Of a DNA stretch of 64,000 nucleotides, positions 49,447 through 57,117 are shown in pieces. A model generated the notes under the pieces. It worked only from the letters and a program-made list of their open reading frames with translations, did not search any database and was not told where the DNA came from. Made by a program: the position numbers and the translations under genes. The stretch comes from Palsa-89 sp963824345 (GTDB lineage: Bacteria; Acidobacteriota; Terriglobia; Bryobacterales; Bryobacteraceae), in the NCBI GenBank assembly GCA_963824345.1, contig CAWGOZ010000011.1, positions 62,001 to 126,000 of the forward strand. Direction: 5' to 3'. Each line of letters starts with the position of its first letter. Position 1 is the first letter of the stretch.

Positions 49447-50196
49447 TCAACGGCCGTTTTGGAGAACCGCTTCGTCCAACAAATCCCGCGCCACGTCTCG
49501 CAACCGTTTGCGGGATTTGCGGCTCACCAGCCGCAGGTGTACATGGGCCTGATCTTCCGACATGCCGTAACGGCTCTGCAGCAAGGCCTTGGCACGGTTC
49601 GCCAATTCCCGCTCCGCGATCTCCTCTTGGATTTCCATTATCAATTGCCCCAGCACCGTCGCCAATTGACCCGGGCGCAGTACGCTTTCCACGTGCCGCG
49701 CGATGGTGTCGATGGCGTCGGCGGGCGGCTCACCGGCGGCCAGCAAGCCGCATGCACGATCGGCGATCTTCGAATCGGCCAGTTCCGCTTCCAATTCGCC
49801 GATGCGGGCGGCATTCCGCGCGTAGGTTTCGGGCGTCAGCGACAACCGCCACACTTCTGCAATGGCGCCCGCGATCCGCTCCAGAACGCTCTTTGCACCT
49901 GGCGAAACAACTGCCCCGCGAAACACGAACGAAAGGACGCCGGTCACCTCGTCTCCGGAATGTAAGGGAAACGAAGTCACGCTTAATCCGTCCACACGCG
50001 ACTTTGGAACAGGCGCGCCTTCGGCGAACTTCAACTCACGCGAACCTGTCTTCGGATCCAACTGGTAGATCGCGTACCCGTCCGCGCCCGCCTTGTGGAG
50101 ACCGATCTGCGCCAGCGGCTGAAGACTCCGTGGAAGCGGCCGGCCGTCTCCCCGAGCCGCTCGGGCGATGGCGTCTGAGATCTGATGTGTAGGCAT
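49447..50196 (-). CDS. GAF-ANTAR RNA-binding antiterminator-type regulator
   Basis: 249 residues. A GAF sensor domain (about 20-140: PLAQIGLHKAGADGYAIYQLD, VTGVLSFVFRGAVVSPGAKSVLERIAGAI), a coiled-coil spacer (AARIGELEAELADSKIADRACG), and a C-terminal ANTAR helix bundle (ELANRAKALLQSRYGMSEDQAHVHLRLVSRKSRKRLRDVARDLLD). ANTAR domains bind paired RNA hairpins and prevent termination. The GAF domain should sense a small ligand or light/redox. The ANTAR signature is clear, although the linker differs from the PAS-ANTAR type. A sigma-70 promoter 30 bases before the ATG is described next. Confidence 0.9.
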   Translation of the reverse strand: MPTHQISDAIARAARGDGRPLPRSLQPLAQIGLHKAGADGYAIYQLDPKTGSRELKFAEGAPVPKSRVDGLSVTSFPLHSGDEVTGVLSFVFRGAVVSPGAKSVLERIAGAIAEVWRLSLTPETYARNAARIGELEAELADSKIADRACGLLAAGEPPADAIDTIARHVESVLRPGQLATVLGQLIMEIQEEIAERELANRAKALLQSRYGMSEDQAHVHLRLVSRKSRKRLRDVARDLLDEAVLQNGR

Positions 50197-50225
50197 GGTT
50201 CTTTATACTCTATTAACTTGATCTA

Positions 50226-50254
50226 CTATACAAACATTGTAGATTACAGTCAAT
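50226..50254 (-). promoter_or_regulatory. Sigma-70 promoter of the GAF-ANTAR gene
   Basis: Reading the minus strand, TTGACT (50254-50249) and TATAGT (50231-50226) are separated by exactly 17 bases, a strong match to TTGACA-N17-TATAAT. It places transcription start about 25 bases before the ATG at 50196. The surrounding AT-rich leader (50197-50300) fits a promoter region. Confidence 0.7.
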
Positions 50255-50316
50255 AGGTGACTGCCTTGTGCCACGCAAATATTAGTACAGGTTTTTTGTA
50301 TAGAAATGGGCGACGG

Positions 50317-51003
50317 CTAGGGAGCGGTCAGCCGCGCCTCGGGCGGAATTGCTTTGCGGGTTTGCATCAGGCTGCTTTTTAGCGCTTCCTCAGGAAGCTC
50401 GTGCAGGATCGGGCTCAGCAGCTTGGCCATCAAGAAAGGAATTTCTCGCGTCAGCGTGATGGACTCGCAGGTGATGAACACGCCTCCGTCGCTCTCTTCG
50501 AAAAACCAATAGCCGTTGATGCGCCACATCAGTCCACGATCGTGGCCGGGGGCAAGTTCGTGCTCGTTGTGCTTGCCCGCGTTGGCGATCTCAACCACGC
50601 GCCGGCTGGCCGAACGGCTGTAGGTTCGCTTCTCTCCGAGCGAAGCAAAGTGAATCTCGTTGTCGATATCCAGCACGTCGGAAATAAGGAACTTTGATTT
50701 CACCACTCGAGTGCGGATCAGGAAATCGTCTCCGGCGTGCGATTGCACTTTCACGTCCACTACGTCCGGCTTGTAAATTTCGGGATGCCGGGGATAATTC
50801 TGAACAACCTCCAGAACGTTCTTCAGCGCCGTGTCCGGAACGAAGACCGCGCCAATCCAATCTTGAATTAGACCGCCGGGGATCGCGACAACCCCATTGC
50901 CTTGGACCGGCTGGGCCATGATCGCGCCTGCCAGCAGCCGCGCGCGAATCTCGGGCGAATCGTCAAACCACAAAAAATGCTCGCCGTTCCAGCGCGGTCG
51001 CAT
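50317..51003 (-). CDS. Exported START-like/lipid-transfer-like protein, start uncertain
   Basis: 228 residues from ATG 51003 (MRPRWNGEHFLWFDD). The part from about 100 (VDVKVQSHAGDDFLIRTRVVKSKFLISDVLDIDNEI, GLMWRINGYWFFEESDGGVFITCESITLTREIPFL) looks like a START/SRPBCC-type beta-helix fold. Directly upstream, codons 51120 to 51004 read in the same frame without stop as LTRLLLILAVSCTGVCLALD, a good signal peptide, but the only start available there is CTG at 51120, overlapping the stop of the preceding dehydrogenase. The exported form beginning at CTG is therefore plausible and would be 39 residues longer. It is the last gene of the catabolic operon. Confidence 0.65.
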   Translation of the reverse strand: MRPRWNGEHFLWFDDSPEIRARLLAGAIMAQPVQGNGVVAIPGGLIQDWIGAVFVPDTALKNVLEVVQNYPRHPEIYKPDVVDVKVQSHAGDDFLIRTRVVKSKFLISDVLDIDNEIHFASLGEKRTYSRSASRRVVEIANAGKHNEHELAPGHDRGLMWRINGYWFFEESDGGVFITCESITLTREIPFLMAKLLSPILHELPEEALKSSLMQTRKAIPPEARLTAP

Positions 51004-51116
51004 TTTGGCGTCGGTGGCCGCGATGTAGTTGTCGAACGCCTGGATGGTCTCGGGTTTGAGATCCAGCGCGAGACAGACGCCAGTGCAGGAAACAGCAAGT
51101 ATGAGGAGGAGCCGGG

Positions 51117-51956
51117 TCAGATCGCCGCCACGACCTCGCGATAACTTTTCGGCGCCTCGCCCCCGAAGCGCTCCTTCAACCCGGCTGCAACGCTCCAGTC
51201 CATGCGCCGCACAATGGCGTCGGCCATAATCGGCTCAATATCGATTTCACGCAGCGTCGCAGCCACTTCCTCCATTTCGCGGGCGCGACGCTCTCCATGC
51301 ACCACCACGCGCCCCACCATGTAGTCGGCCAGCTGCTTCCAGTGGATGCCGGGGAAGCTTTCATCGAGCGATGCGAATACCCGGTGGTCGGCCTGATAGC
51401 GGCTCGCGCCCAGGACGCATTCGGTGAGCAACGCTTCCAGACCCTTCACGATTATGCTGCGGAACATTTTTATCGCCGAAGCCGTGCCAACTTCGCGCGA
51501 CACGATCTCGGCCTCGATTCCGAGCGGCCCGAGCTGCGCCACAAAATCCTCTGCTCCTGAGCCGCCCGCCAGCATGGGAACTTTGTGGCCGTTGGGCGGC
51601 ACGGGCGCCATCATCGCGATTTCCGCGAAACGAGCACCGCTGCCTTCGATAACGCGCGCGATGGATCGCTTCAAGCCCGGCGAAACCGAATTCAAGTCGG
51701 CGTAAATGTGCTGCGCGGTCAGGTACGGCGCATTCTGTTCAGCCGCGTTAGCAGCTTGATTCGCAGTGACGGTGGACATCAGGATGTCGCACGATTCGGC
51801 GAGCTCCCGGTTCGAATCCACCAATCGCGTTTCCGTGTCTTGAGCGCGACGCCGGATCTTGTCGTTGGTGTTGATGTCGAACGCAGCGACCGGTTGCCCC
51901 AGCCCCTTCGCAATATGGTAAGCCGCCTCGCCGAAACCGACAAATCCGATTCTCAT
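51117..51956 (-). CDS. NAD(P)-dependent beta-hydroxyacid dehydrogenase-like protein (DUF1932)
   Basis: 279 residues. The Rossmann start MRIGFVGFGEAAYHIAKGL has GxGxxA and the cofactor turn AAFDIN; DLNSVSPGLKR follows in the middle, and the C-terminal half (VGTASAIKMFRSIIVKGLEALLTECVLGASRYQAD) carries the Lys-containing SAIKMFRS motif and the DUF1932 helices. It resembles 3-hydroxyisobutyrate/6-phosphogluconate dehydrogenases. In ring-cleavage operons such enzymes can reduce or oxidise side-chain intermediates; a role in this operon is inferred from context. Its start abuts the SLC13 transporter stop. Confidence 0.85.
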   Translation of the reverse strand: MRIGFVGFGEAAYHIAKGLGQPVAAFDINTNDKIRRRAQDTETRLVDSNRELAESCDILMSTVTANQAANAAEQNAPYLTAQHIYADLNSVSPGLKRSIARVIEGSGARFAEIAMMAPVPPNGHKVPMLAGGSGAEDFVAQLGPLGIEAEIVSREVGTASAIKMFRSIIVKGLEALLTECVLGASRYQADHRVFASLDESFPGIHWKQLADYMVGRVVVHGERRAREMEEVAATLREIDIEPIMADAIVRRMDWSVAAGLKERFGGEAPKSYREVVAAI

Positions 51957-53381
51957 TTAAAGCGCTCCGATCAACTTCCAATAGCCCACCGACGCGGCGA
52001 CTGTGAGAAGGGCAAACACGGCGTACAGGTTCGCCAGACGCACGCGTTCCGCGCCGCTGAACGCCAGGCCCTCGGTGATCCCGTCGCCCATCGCGACCCA
52101 AATGTTTTGATAGGTGGCCCAGAACGGCACGGACGGAATCAGCAATGCCGCGGTGAGAATCATGGGCGGTATGCCGGCCAGCGTGGTGGTATCCACGATG
52201 GGAACGAACAGGACCACGATAACGATGAAACCGCTAGGATCGAGGAAACGCAGCGCAAGCGTTGCAATCCCAACCGCCAGCAGCAAAACCACCGGGCTGA
52301 ACGTCAGATGCCGCGCGACCGGAACGAAGTAACCGGCCAGCCAATCGGTGATTTTGTATTCGGTGAGCACGTTTTGCAAGCTGAAAATACCGCCCATGAA
52401 GAGCAGCAGGGTCCAGGAAATGCCCCCTGCAATGTCGGAGTTTCCGACGATCCCCGCCAGCGCGAAAATCGATAACCCGGCCATTCCGATGAAGAAGCTG
52501 GGCAAGTGATGCCAGCGATCGGTGGACCAAAACACAATGGAACAGGCCACGATCAGCGCCGTGATCATTTCATTACGTTGGAACGAACCCATCTCACGCA
52601 GCTTGTCGCGCACGAACTGGGGCGAGGCATCCAGCGGTCGCTCGGGTTTTAGCACCCATGGATTACCGAAGACAATCAGCGCGCACAGCACCAATACAGG
52701 CAGATACAGCACCCGCGCGTAGGCTAGATAGCTGAGCGGCAGATGCTTTAATTCGAACACGGACGCGACCACGGGGCCATCCAGAGAGCCGTACAGCAGC
52801 CCCAGGCCGGGCACCACCGCCATCTCGACCGTGGTCAGCATGATCAACGCCGAACCCTTGCTGCGAGGCTTCAGATCGAGCGACTGCACTAGCGCCCACG
52901 CGATCGGCACCATGATGGCGGTGCGCACCGTCATGGACGGAATGCCGAGCGAGAGTACGGCGCCAATAAGAAAGAACGCGGCGAGGATGCCGGAGTAAGA
53001 CGCGGGAAACAGGGACAGAATGTAGAACGAAATGCGTGCCGCAAGGCCGGTCTTTTGCATGGCGAAACCGTAATAAAGCACGGCCAGCAGCACCCACCAC
53101 GATCCGCTCGAAAAGCCGCTCAGCGCGAGCGATGGCTTGGCGCCCGCCGGGATCAGCAGCGCCATCATCAGCACCGACGCCACTCCGTTGTTCATCACGC
53201 CGAAAGCCCACAGCACGATGGTGAAAGCGGCAATAGCCAGCGCGGACTGCCCGATGCGGGTGAGGCCGTGCTGTTCCGGCATCCAGAAAATCGCGAGGCC
53301 GATGGCGATCGCGAGCAGCAGCGGCAGCCACTTTACCTGCGTCACGGTGTTGACAGGCGGCGGAGCTAGCGCGGTCGCCAT
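51957..53381 (-). CDS. SLC13/DASS-type anion symporter
   Basis: 474 residues with 10-12 hydrophobic segments. SGFSSGSWWVLLAVLYYGFAMQKTGLAAR, IPSMTVRTAIMVPIAWALV, the central amphipathic stretch with charged loop (WVLKPERPLDASPQFVRDKLREMGSFQRNEMITA), and IPSVPFWATYQNIWVAMGDGITEGLAFSG match the Na+-coupled dicarboxylate/sulfate symporter family. In this operon it probably carries the aromatic carboxylate (gallate/protocatechuate) or a dicarboxylate product. It starts 11 bases after the dioxygenase stop. Confidence 0.88.
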   Translation of the reverse strand: MATALAPPPVNTVTQVKWLPLLLAIAIGLAIFWMPEQHGLTRIGQSALAIAAFTIVLWAFGVMNNGVASVLMMALLIPAGAKPSLALSGFSSGSWWVLLAVLYYGFAMQKTGLAARISFYILSLFPASYSGILAAFFLIGAVLSLGIPSMTVRTAIMVPIAWALVQSLDLKPRSKGSALIMLTTVEMAVVPGLGLLYGSLDGPVVASVFELKHLPLSYLAYARVLYLPVLVLCALIVFGNPWVLKPERPLDASPQFVRDKLREMGSFQRNEMITALIVACSIVFWSTDRWHHLPSFFIGMAGLSIFALAGIVGNSDIAGGISWTLLLFMGGIFSLQNVLTEYKITDWLAGYFVPVARHLTFSPVVLLLAVGIATLALRFLDPSGFIVIVVLFVPIVDTTTLAGIPPMILTAALLIPSVPFWATYQNIWVAMGDGITEGLAFSGAERVRLANLYAVFALLTVAASVGYWKLIGAL

Positions 53382-53391
53382 CGGAAAAACC

Positions 53392-54564
53392 TTACTTGAT
53401 TGCCGTGGCTTGTGCTTGTTCGGCGCGCATGCGGCGCTGCTCGGCTTGCACCGTGATGAGCGACATCCACATGCCCAGCGGATGCGCCCCCGCCTCCACC
53501 AGCGGGTGCGGCTTCAGCGATCGCACCGCGTCGATACTTTCGTCCTTCATGGTTTCCAGCACCAGGGCCTGCTTTTCGTTGAGCCCGTATTCGGACGCCA
53601 GGGCCGGCGTGTTCTCGAATAAACGGCGGCGCAGCGGCTGGCTGAAACGCAGATCATAGAGCAGCTTGTTCAACGGATAGACCGACGGATCGGGATGCCG
53701 GTAGAACTGATACCCGCCGGCGCTGCCGAAGTTGAACCTGGCCGAAGGCTCGGGTGTGGTGGGCGTGCCCTTTTTGTTGGGGATGAACCGCATCACCGCG
53801 TGGCCGTGATGCCAGGTGGGCTGATAGGTGATCAACTCGCCCGGCTGATTGCCGATGGCGCCCAACAGAATCATCCACGGCAGCATCTCGGTGTTGCCCA
53901 CTTCGTCCAATTCCTCGTTGGTCAGTTCCAATAGTGCGTTGGGATTGCCGCGCTCCAGGTGCGCGATGGCCCACCAATCGAAATCAAAGGCCGGCTGTGG
54001 ATACTTCCACGCGCCCGGATAATGCGACATGCCGCCGCTGGCGACGATCGCGATTCGGTAGGGCGATTGAAGAATCGCATCGCGGATGGCCGCCCCCAGC
54101 TGCGCGCACCGGCGGGCCGAGGGCAGCGGCGGCAGATAGGTATTGACGAAAATCGGTACCACCGGAAGCGCGCGGCCCTCGATCACCCATTCATAGACGG
54201 CCGCGAATGCGTGGCCTAACTCGGCGTCCTGCGAATACGTCAGATCGAAACCGCCGGCCACCAGCGAGTTCAACAGCTCTTCGGCGAAGCCGTGAATCGG
54301 CAGCGCGTAGCTCTTGCGGGCAAAGGCGGCTTTCGATTTCTCGCCTCCCACCAGCGCAAAGGTCGGCACGGCCGACAGGAAAAATGTCTCCAGGTGGTCG
54401 CTGCCAATGACGATCACCGCGTCGGGCTTGATTTCGTCCAAGTTCTTGCCCAGCTCGCGCATCGCGGCGATGTCGGCGTCCAACTGCGCTTTGTCCTCGC
54501 TGGGGGGATAGGTGAATAGCTGCGGGGCATGCACGGTGGCCGCCGCGAATACAATTTGTCCCAT
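53392..54564 (-). CDS. galA: Extradiol ring-cleavage dioxygenase, single-chain LigB-LigA fusion (gallate-dioxygenase-like)
   Basis: 390 residues. Residues 1-280 are a LigB-type catalytic domain: TVHAPQLF near residue 10 (first Fe-ligand His), SDHLETFF (second His near residue 56) and ASGGMSHYPGAW (His near 190). Residues 305-380 match LigA (YPLNKLLYDLRFSQPLRRRL, YGLNEKQALVLETMKDESIDAVRSL). Fusion in this order is typical of gallate dioxygenases (GalA/DesB), which open gallate to 4-oxalomesaconate; protocatechuate 4,5-dioxygenase has separate subunits. It is a little short (390 against about 420). The operon context supports this role, but the exact substrate is inferred. Confidence 0.88.
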   Translation of the reverse strand: MGQIVFAAATVHAPQLFTYPPSEDKAQLDADIAAMRELGKNLDEIKPDAVIVIGSDHLETFFLSAVPTFALVGGEKSKAAFARKSYALPIHGFAEELLNSLVAGGFDLTYSQDAELGHAFAAVYEWVIEGRALPVVPIFVNTYLPPLPSARRCAQLGAAIRDAILQSPYRIAIVASGGMSHYPGAWKYPQPAFDFDWWAIAHLERGNPNALLELTNEELDEVGNTEMLPWMILLGAIGNQPGELITYQPTWHHGHAVMRFIPNKKGTPTTPEPSARFNFGSAGGYQFYRHPDPSVYPLNKLLYDLRFSQPLRRRLFENTPALASEYGLNEKQALVLETMKDESIDAVRSLKPHPLVEAGAHPLGMWMSLITVQAEQRRMRAEQAQATAIK

Positions 54565-54566
54565 AG

Positions 54567-55295
54567 TTAACTCCTGGCGTTGCTCCGGACGCTGGCCGCA
54601 ATTTCCTCGGAGATCTCTTCATCAACGTACTCCACTCCGAGTTCCTTCAGTTTGGCGCGCAGACCATAGAAATCGACGCCCAGCTCGCCATTCGCCAGGC
54701 GCTCGCGGGATTTCACTTCTTTAGCGATTCGCTGTTGGCCCGCATCGGCTACGTCAGCCGCCATGGCACGCGGGACCACCACCACTCCGTCGGCATCCCC
54801 GACAATCACGTCGCCCGGATTCACCAGCATCCCCGCGCACACCACCGGAACGTTCACCGAACCCGGGCTCGCCTTCACCGTTCCCTGCGGGGAAACGGCC
54901 TTGGCCCACACCGGAAACTTCATGGCGGTGAGCTCGGCGGTATCGCGAACGCCCGCGTCAATCACCAACCCCGTCACGCCATGGGCCTGGCAGGAAGTAG
55001 CCAGCAAGTCGCCGAACATGCCGTCGTTCGATTCCGAAGTTGTCACCACCACCAACACGTCGCCCGGTTTACAGACCTCTACCGACGCGTGGATCATCAA
55101 ATTGTCGCCGGGATGGCAGAGCACCGTGATGGCCGGACCCGCTACGCTCGCCGCAGGGTAGATGGGCCGCAGGTACGGCAGCATCGCGCCGGTGCGGCCT
55201 TGCGCTTCGTGTATCGTGGCGACGCCAAGTTCACCCAGCACCTTCACGGCTTCAGCATCGGGGCGCGGAATGCGGCGGACAATCTTATGATGCAT
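54567..55295 (-). CDS. galC: 4-carboxy-4-hydroxy-2-oxoadipate aldolase / RraA-family protein
   Basis: About 242 residues from ATG 55295 (an in-frame GTG at 55304 is an alternative). The RraA fold features are VATIHEAQGRTGAMLPYLRP, the substrate loop GAGVRD-like VIDAGVRDTAELTAM and the metal site VIVGDADGVVVVPR. This set defines CHA aldolases (LigK/GalC/ProA), which split 4-carboxy-4-hydroxy-2-oxoadipate to pyruvate and oxaloacetate and also decarboxylate oxaloacetate. It follows the GalB gene and precedes the dioxygenase, all in the same direction. Confidence 0.9.
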   Translation of the reverse strand: MHHKIVRRIPRPDAEAVKVLGELGVATIHEAQGRTGAMLPYLRPIYPAASVAGPAITVLCHPGDNLMIHASVEVCKPGDVLVVVTTSESNDGMFGDLLATSCQAHGVTGLVIDAGVRDTAELTAMKFPVWAKAVSPQGTVKASPGSVNVPVVCAGMLVNPGDVIVGDADGVVVVPRAMAADVADAGQQRIAKEVKSRERLANGELGVDFYGLRAKLKELGVEYVDEEISEEIAASVRSNARS

Positions 55296-55308
55296 CCTTA
55301 TCACTATC

Positions 55309-56031
55309 TCAGGAAAATTCGCCGGCTACCTGCGGATATACTCGCTGGTACGCCTCGGCGTACTTGATTTCCTTTCGGCCCGAGTTGCGCACCGCTTGCG
55401 TGCCGCGCCGCTTGGCGAGGTCGCGGTAATAATTCCACAAATGTTCCTGCGCCTCCATCGACTCCATGGCCCTCTCTTTGATCTCGTACACCGGCGTGAT
55501 GTCGAGCAGCACTTGCGGTTTGAACTCGCATTGCTCGGGCTGGTGCGGCTCAAAGATGAACACCGGAGGCGCGCCCAGTTGCTTGCCCTCCGCCGGATAG
55601 CCCGCCGCCTGAGCGTACACGCGGGTCTGCAAAGTGAGCATGTTGGCGTAGGGATGGTCAGGGTTGTAAGGGTCTTCGTAGGAGTGGGTAAGGATCACTT
55701 CGGGCTGGAGCCTGCGGTATTCCAGCACCATTTCGTGAATGGTCTCCTCCGACGCCTTGATCGGATAGTCGCCCGAGTCGAAGAAACGGATTTCGGCGCC
55801 CAAAATCCCGGCCGCGCTCTCGGACTCCTTCTGCCGTTCCTCCTTGACGCGCTCCACCGTCATGCCGGCTTGCTTCCATAGCCGCTCGGATTCGCCGCGC
55901 TCGCCGAACGACAGGCACAGAATCCGCACGCGATAGCCCTTTTGCGCGTAGAGCGCGATGGCTCCCCCCGCGCGCCACACGAAGTCCGCGGCATGGGCGC
56001 TCACTACCAGGACGGTTTTTGGGGAATCCAT
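55309..56031 (-). CDS. galB: 4-oxalomesaconate hydratase-like PIG-L (LmbE) family protein
   Basis: 240 residues with the PIG-L fold. The first metal motif, HPDD in most deacetylases, is HAADF here (residues 13-17, SAHAADFVWRAGG), as in GalB of Pseudomonas putida, the 4-oxalomesaconate hydratase. HSYEDPYNPDHPYAN is the later His-rich region, and the C-terminus is of GalB length. GalB hydrates 4-oxalomesaconate to 4-carboxy-4-hydroxy-2-oxoadipate. Its position next to CHA aldolase and a gallate-type dioxygenase supports this over a sugar deacetylase. Confidence 0.88.
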   Translation of the reverse strand: MDSPKTVLVVSAHAADFVWRAGGAIALYAQKGYRVRILCLSFGERGESERLWKQAGMTVERVKEERQKESESAAGILGAEIRFFDSGDYPIKASEETIHEMVLEYRRLQPEVILTHSYEDPYNPDHPYANMLTLQTRVYAQAAGYPAEGKQLGAPPVFIFEPHQPEQCEFKPQVLLDITPVYEIKERAMESMEAQEHLWNYYRDLAKRRGTQAVRNSGRKEIKYAEAYQRVYPQVAGEFS

Positions 56032-56046
56032 AGCTTGTCGACGCTC

Positions 56047-56976
56047 TCAGTTAACCAGCGACGCCGGATTCGTAACGGCCATGCGCCGGATGTCCGAGGC
56101 CGAGAACCCGCCATCCATCAAAGTCTGCGCAAACATCGCAAAGCCGTCGGACACCGGAGGATTAATAGTCTGGCCGAGATCGGTGGACAGCACGCAGCGC
56201 TCGGGTCCAGCCTGTCGAATGCTCACCATCACTTCCTCCCAGGGCGCTTTTCCGGTGTGCATGGTGGTAAAACAATGCTCGATGAACGCTCCTTCGCCGG
56301 CCAGTTCGGCTTGTTCGGCGGCACTAAGGTTCTGCGAAGGAAATTCGGCGTGCGTCACCACGACGCGTTTCAGTTTCATCTCGCGAGCGCCCCGCACCAG
56401 CGCGAAAATCTCCTTGCGGCCCAGGTGTCCGGTGGCCAGGATCATATTATGATGGCCAATAATATCGAGACATCTACGGGCAGCCTCGTTCAAATGGCCC
56501 TTGTCATCCAGGACGGTCAAAGGCGCGGGCGCGATTCCCATGGCGGCCAGCTCCCGCTGGATCTTCGCCCAGAACGGCAGCTTGGTGCTGGGTCCATCCA
56601 CGCGGCCGGCGGTCTCGTTGGCGGCGTCGACAGTGGGCATCCACACGATTTTCGCGCCCGAGCGCCCGGCCAGTTCCACTGCAACGGGATTCAATCCGCC
56701 GACGCTGTGATTCAGCGTCACGGCTCCGAACGCTTCGATTCCGGGCACCGCCTTACTCACAACTTTGGCGCGCTCGGCGGTGGGAAAGTAGTGCGACTTC
56801 AGAACGAAGCCCTTCAGTTTTCGTTTCAGAAACTCGTGCGCCAAGTCGATATCGTCGATGCGCCGTTCGATGACATCGGGGGCAACGTGAACCTGAAGAT
56901 CGTAGCCGCCTTCGATCGCTCTCCAAGCCGCGTCGGACACCGACGTGGCTGTGGCCGTTACCGCGGGTGCGTTCAT
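56047..56976 (-). CDS. DUF6282-family amidohydrolase-like protein
   Basis: 309 residues from ATG 56976 (the frame extends to a TTG at 57015 without family features). It resembles DUF6282 proteins, a TIM-barrel amidohydrolase-like group: YDLQVHVAPDVIERRIDDIDLAHEFL has the N-terminal HxAPD metal-like motif, LDIIGHHNMILATGHLGRKEIFALV a second His pair, VVTHAEFPSQNLSA a third and CVLSTDLGQTINPPVSDGF the last Asp. The reaction is unknown; by context it may be a hydrolase or lactonase in aromatic catabolism. It is first in the operon, directly downstream of the Oar receptor. Confidence 0.78.
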   Translation of the reverse strand: MNAPAVTATATSVSDAAWRAIEGGYDLQVHVAPDVIERRIDDIDLAHEFLKRKLKGFVLKSHYFPTAERAKVVSKAVPGIEAFGAVTLNHSVGGLNPVAVELAGRSGAKIVWMPTVDAANETAGRVDGPSTKLPFWAKIQRELAAMGIAPAPLTVLDDKGHLNEAARRCLDIIGHHNMILATGHLGRKEIFALVRGAREMKLKRVVVTHAEFPSQNLSAAEQAELAGEGAFIEHCFTTMHTGKAPWEEVMVSIRQAGPERCVLSTDLGQTINPPVSDGFAMFAQTLMDGGFSASDIRRMAVTNPASLVN

Positions 56977-57084
56977 AGCACAGGCAGTATGACAGGCGGT
57001 GAAGTTCGCCGTCAAGTTTCCGGCCCATTGATCGCTCGCGAAAAGACGGCTTGCTGGCGCGCGGCTCAGTAAGCTTAGCGCATT

Positions 57085-57117
57085 ACCGAGCCGCGACCGT
57101 AAGGGAGGCGGTTTGGG
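57085..57117. repeat. Intergenic repeat, copy 3 of 3
   Basis: ACCGAGCCGCGACCGTAAGG followed by GAGGCGGTTTGGG lies just after the second Oar receptor stop. Its reverse complement aligns with the copies at 31295 and 43004. A related half-site (CGCGGCTC at 57060-57067) lies upstream in opposite orientation, forming an 8-bp inverted repeat with 57088-57095. Confidence 0.6.

Noticed and set aside
51800..51830. tRNA T-loop-like GGTTCGAATCC
   Set aside because: Inside the DUF1932 gene with no cloverleaf around it.
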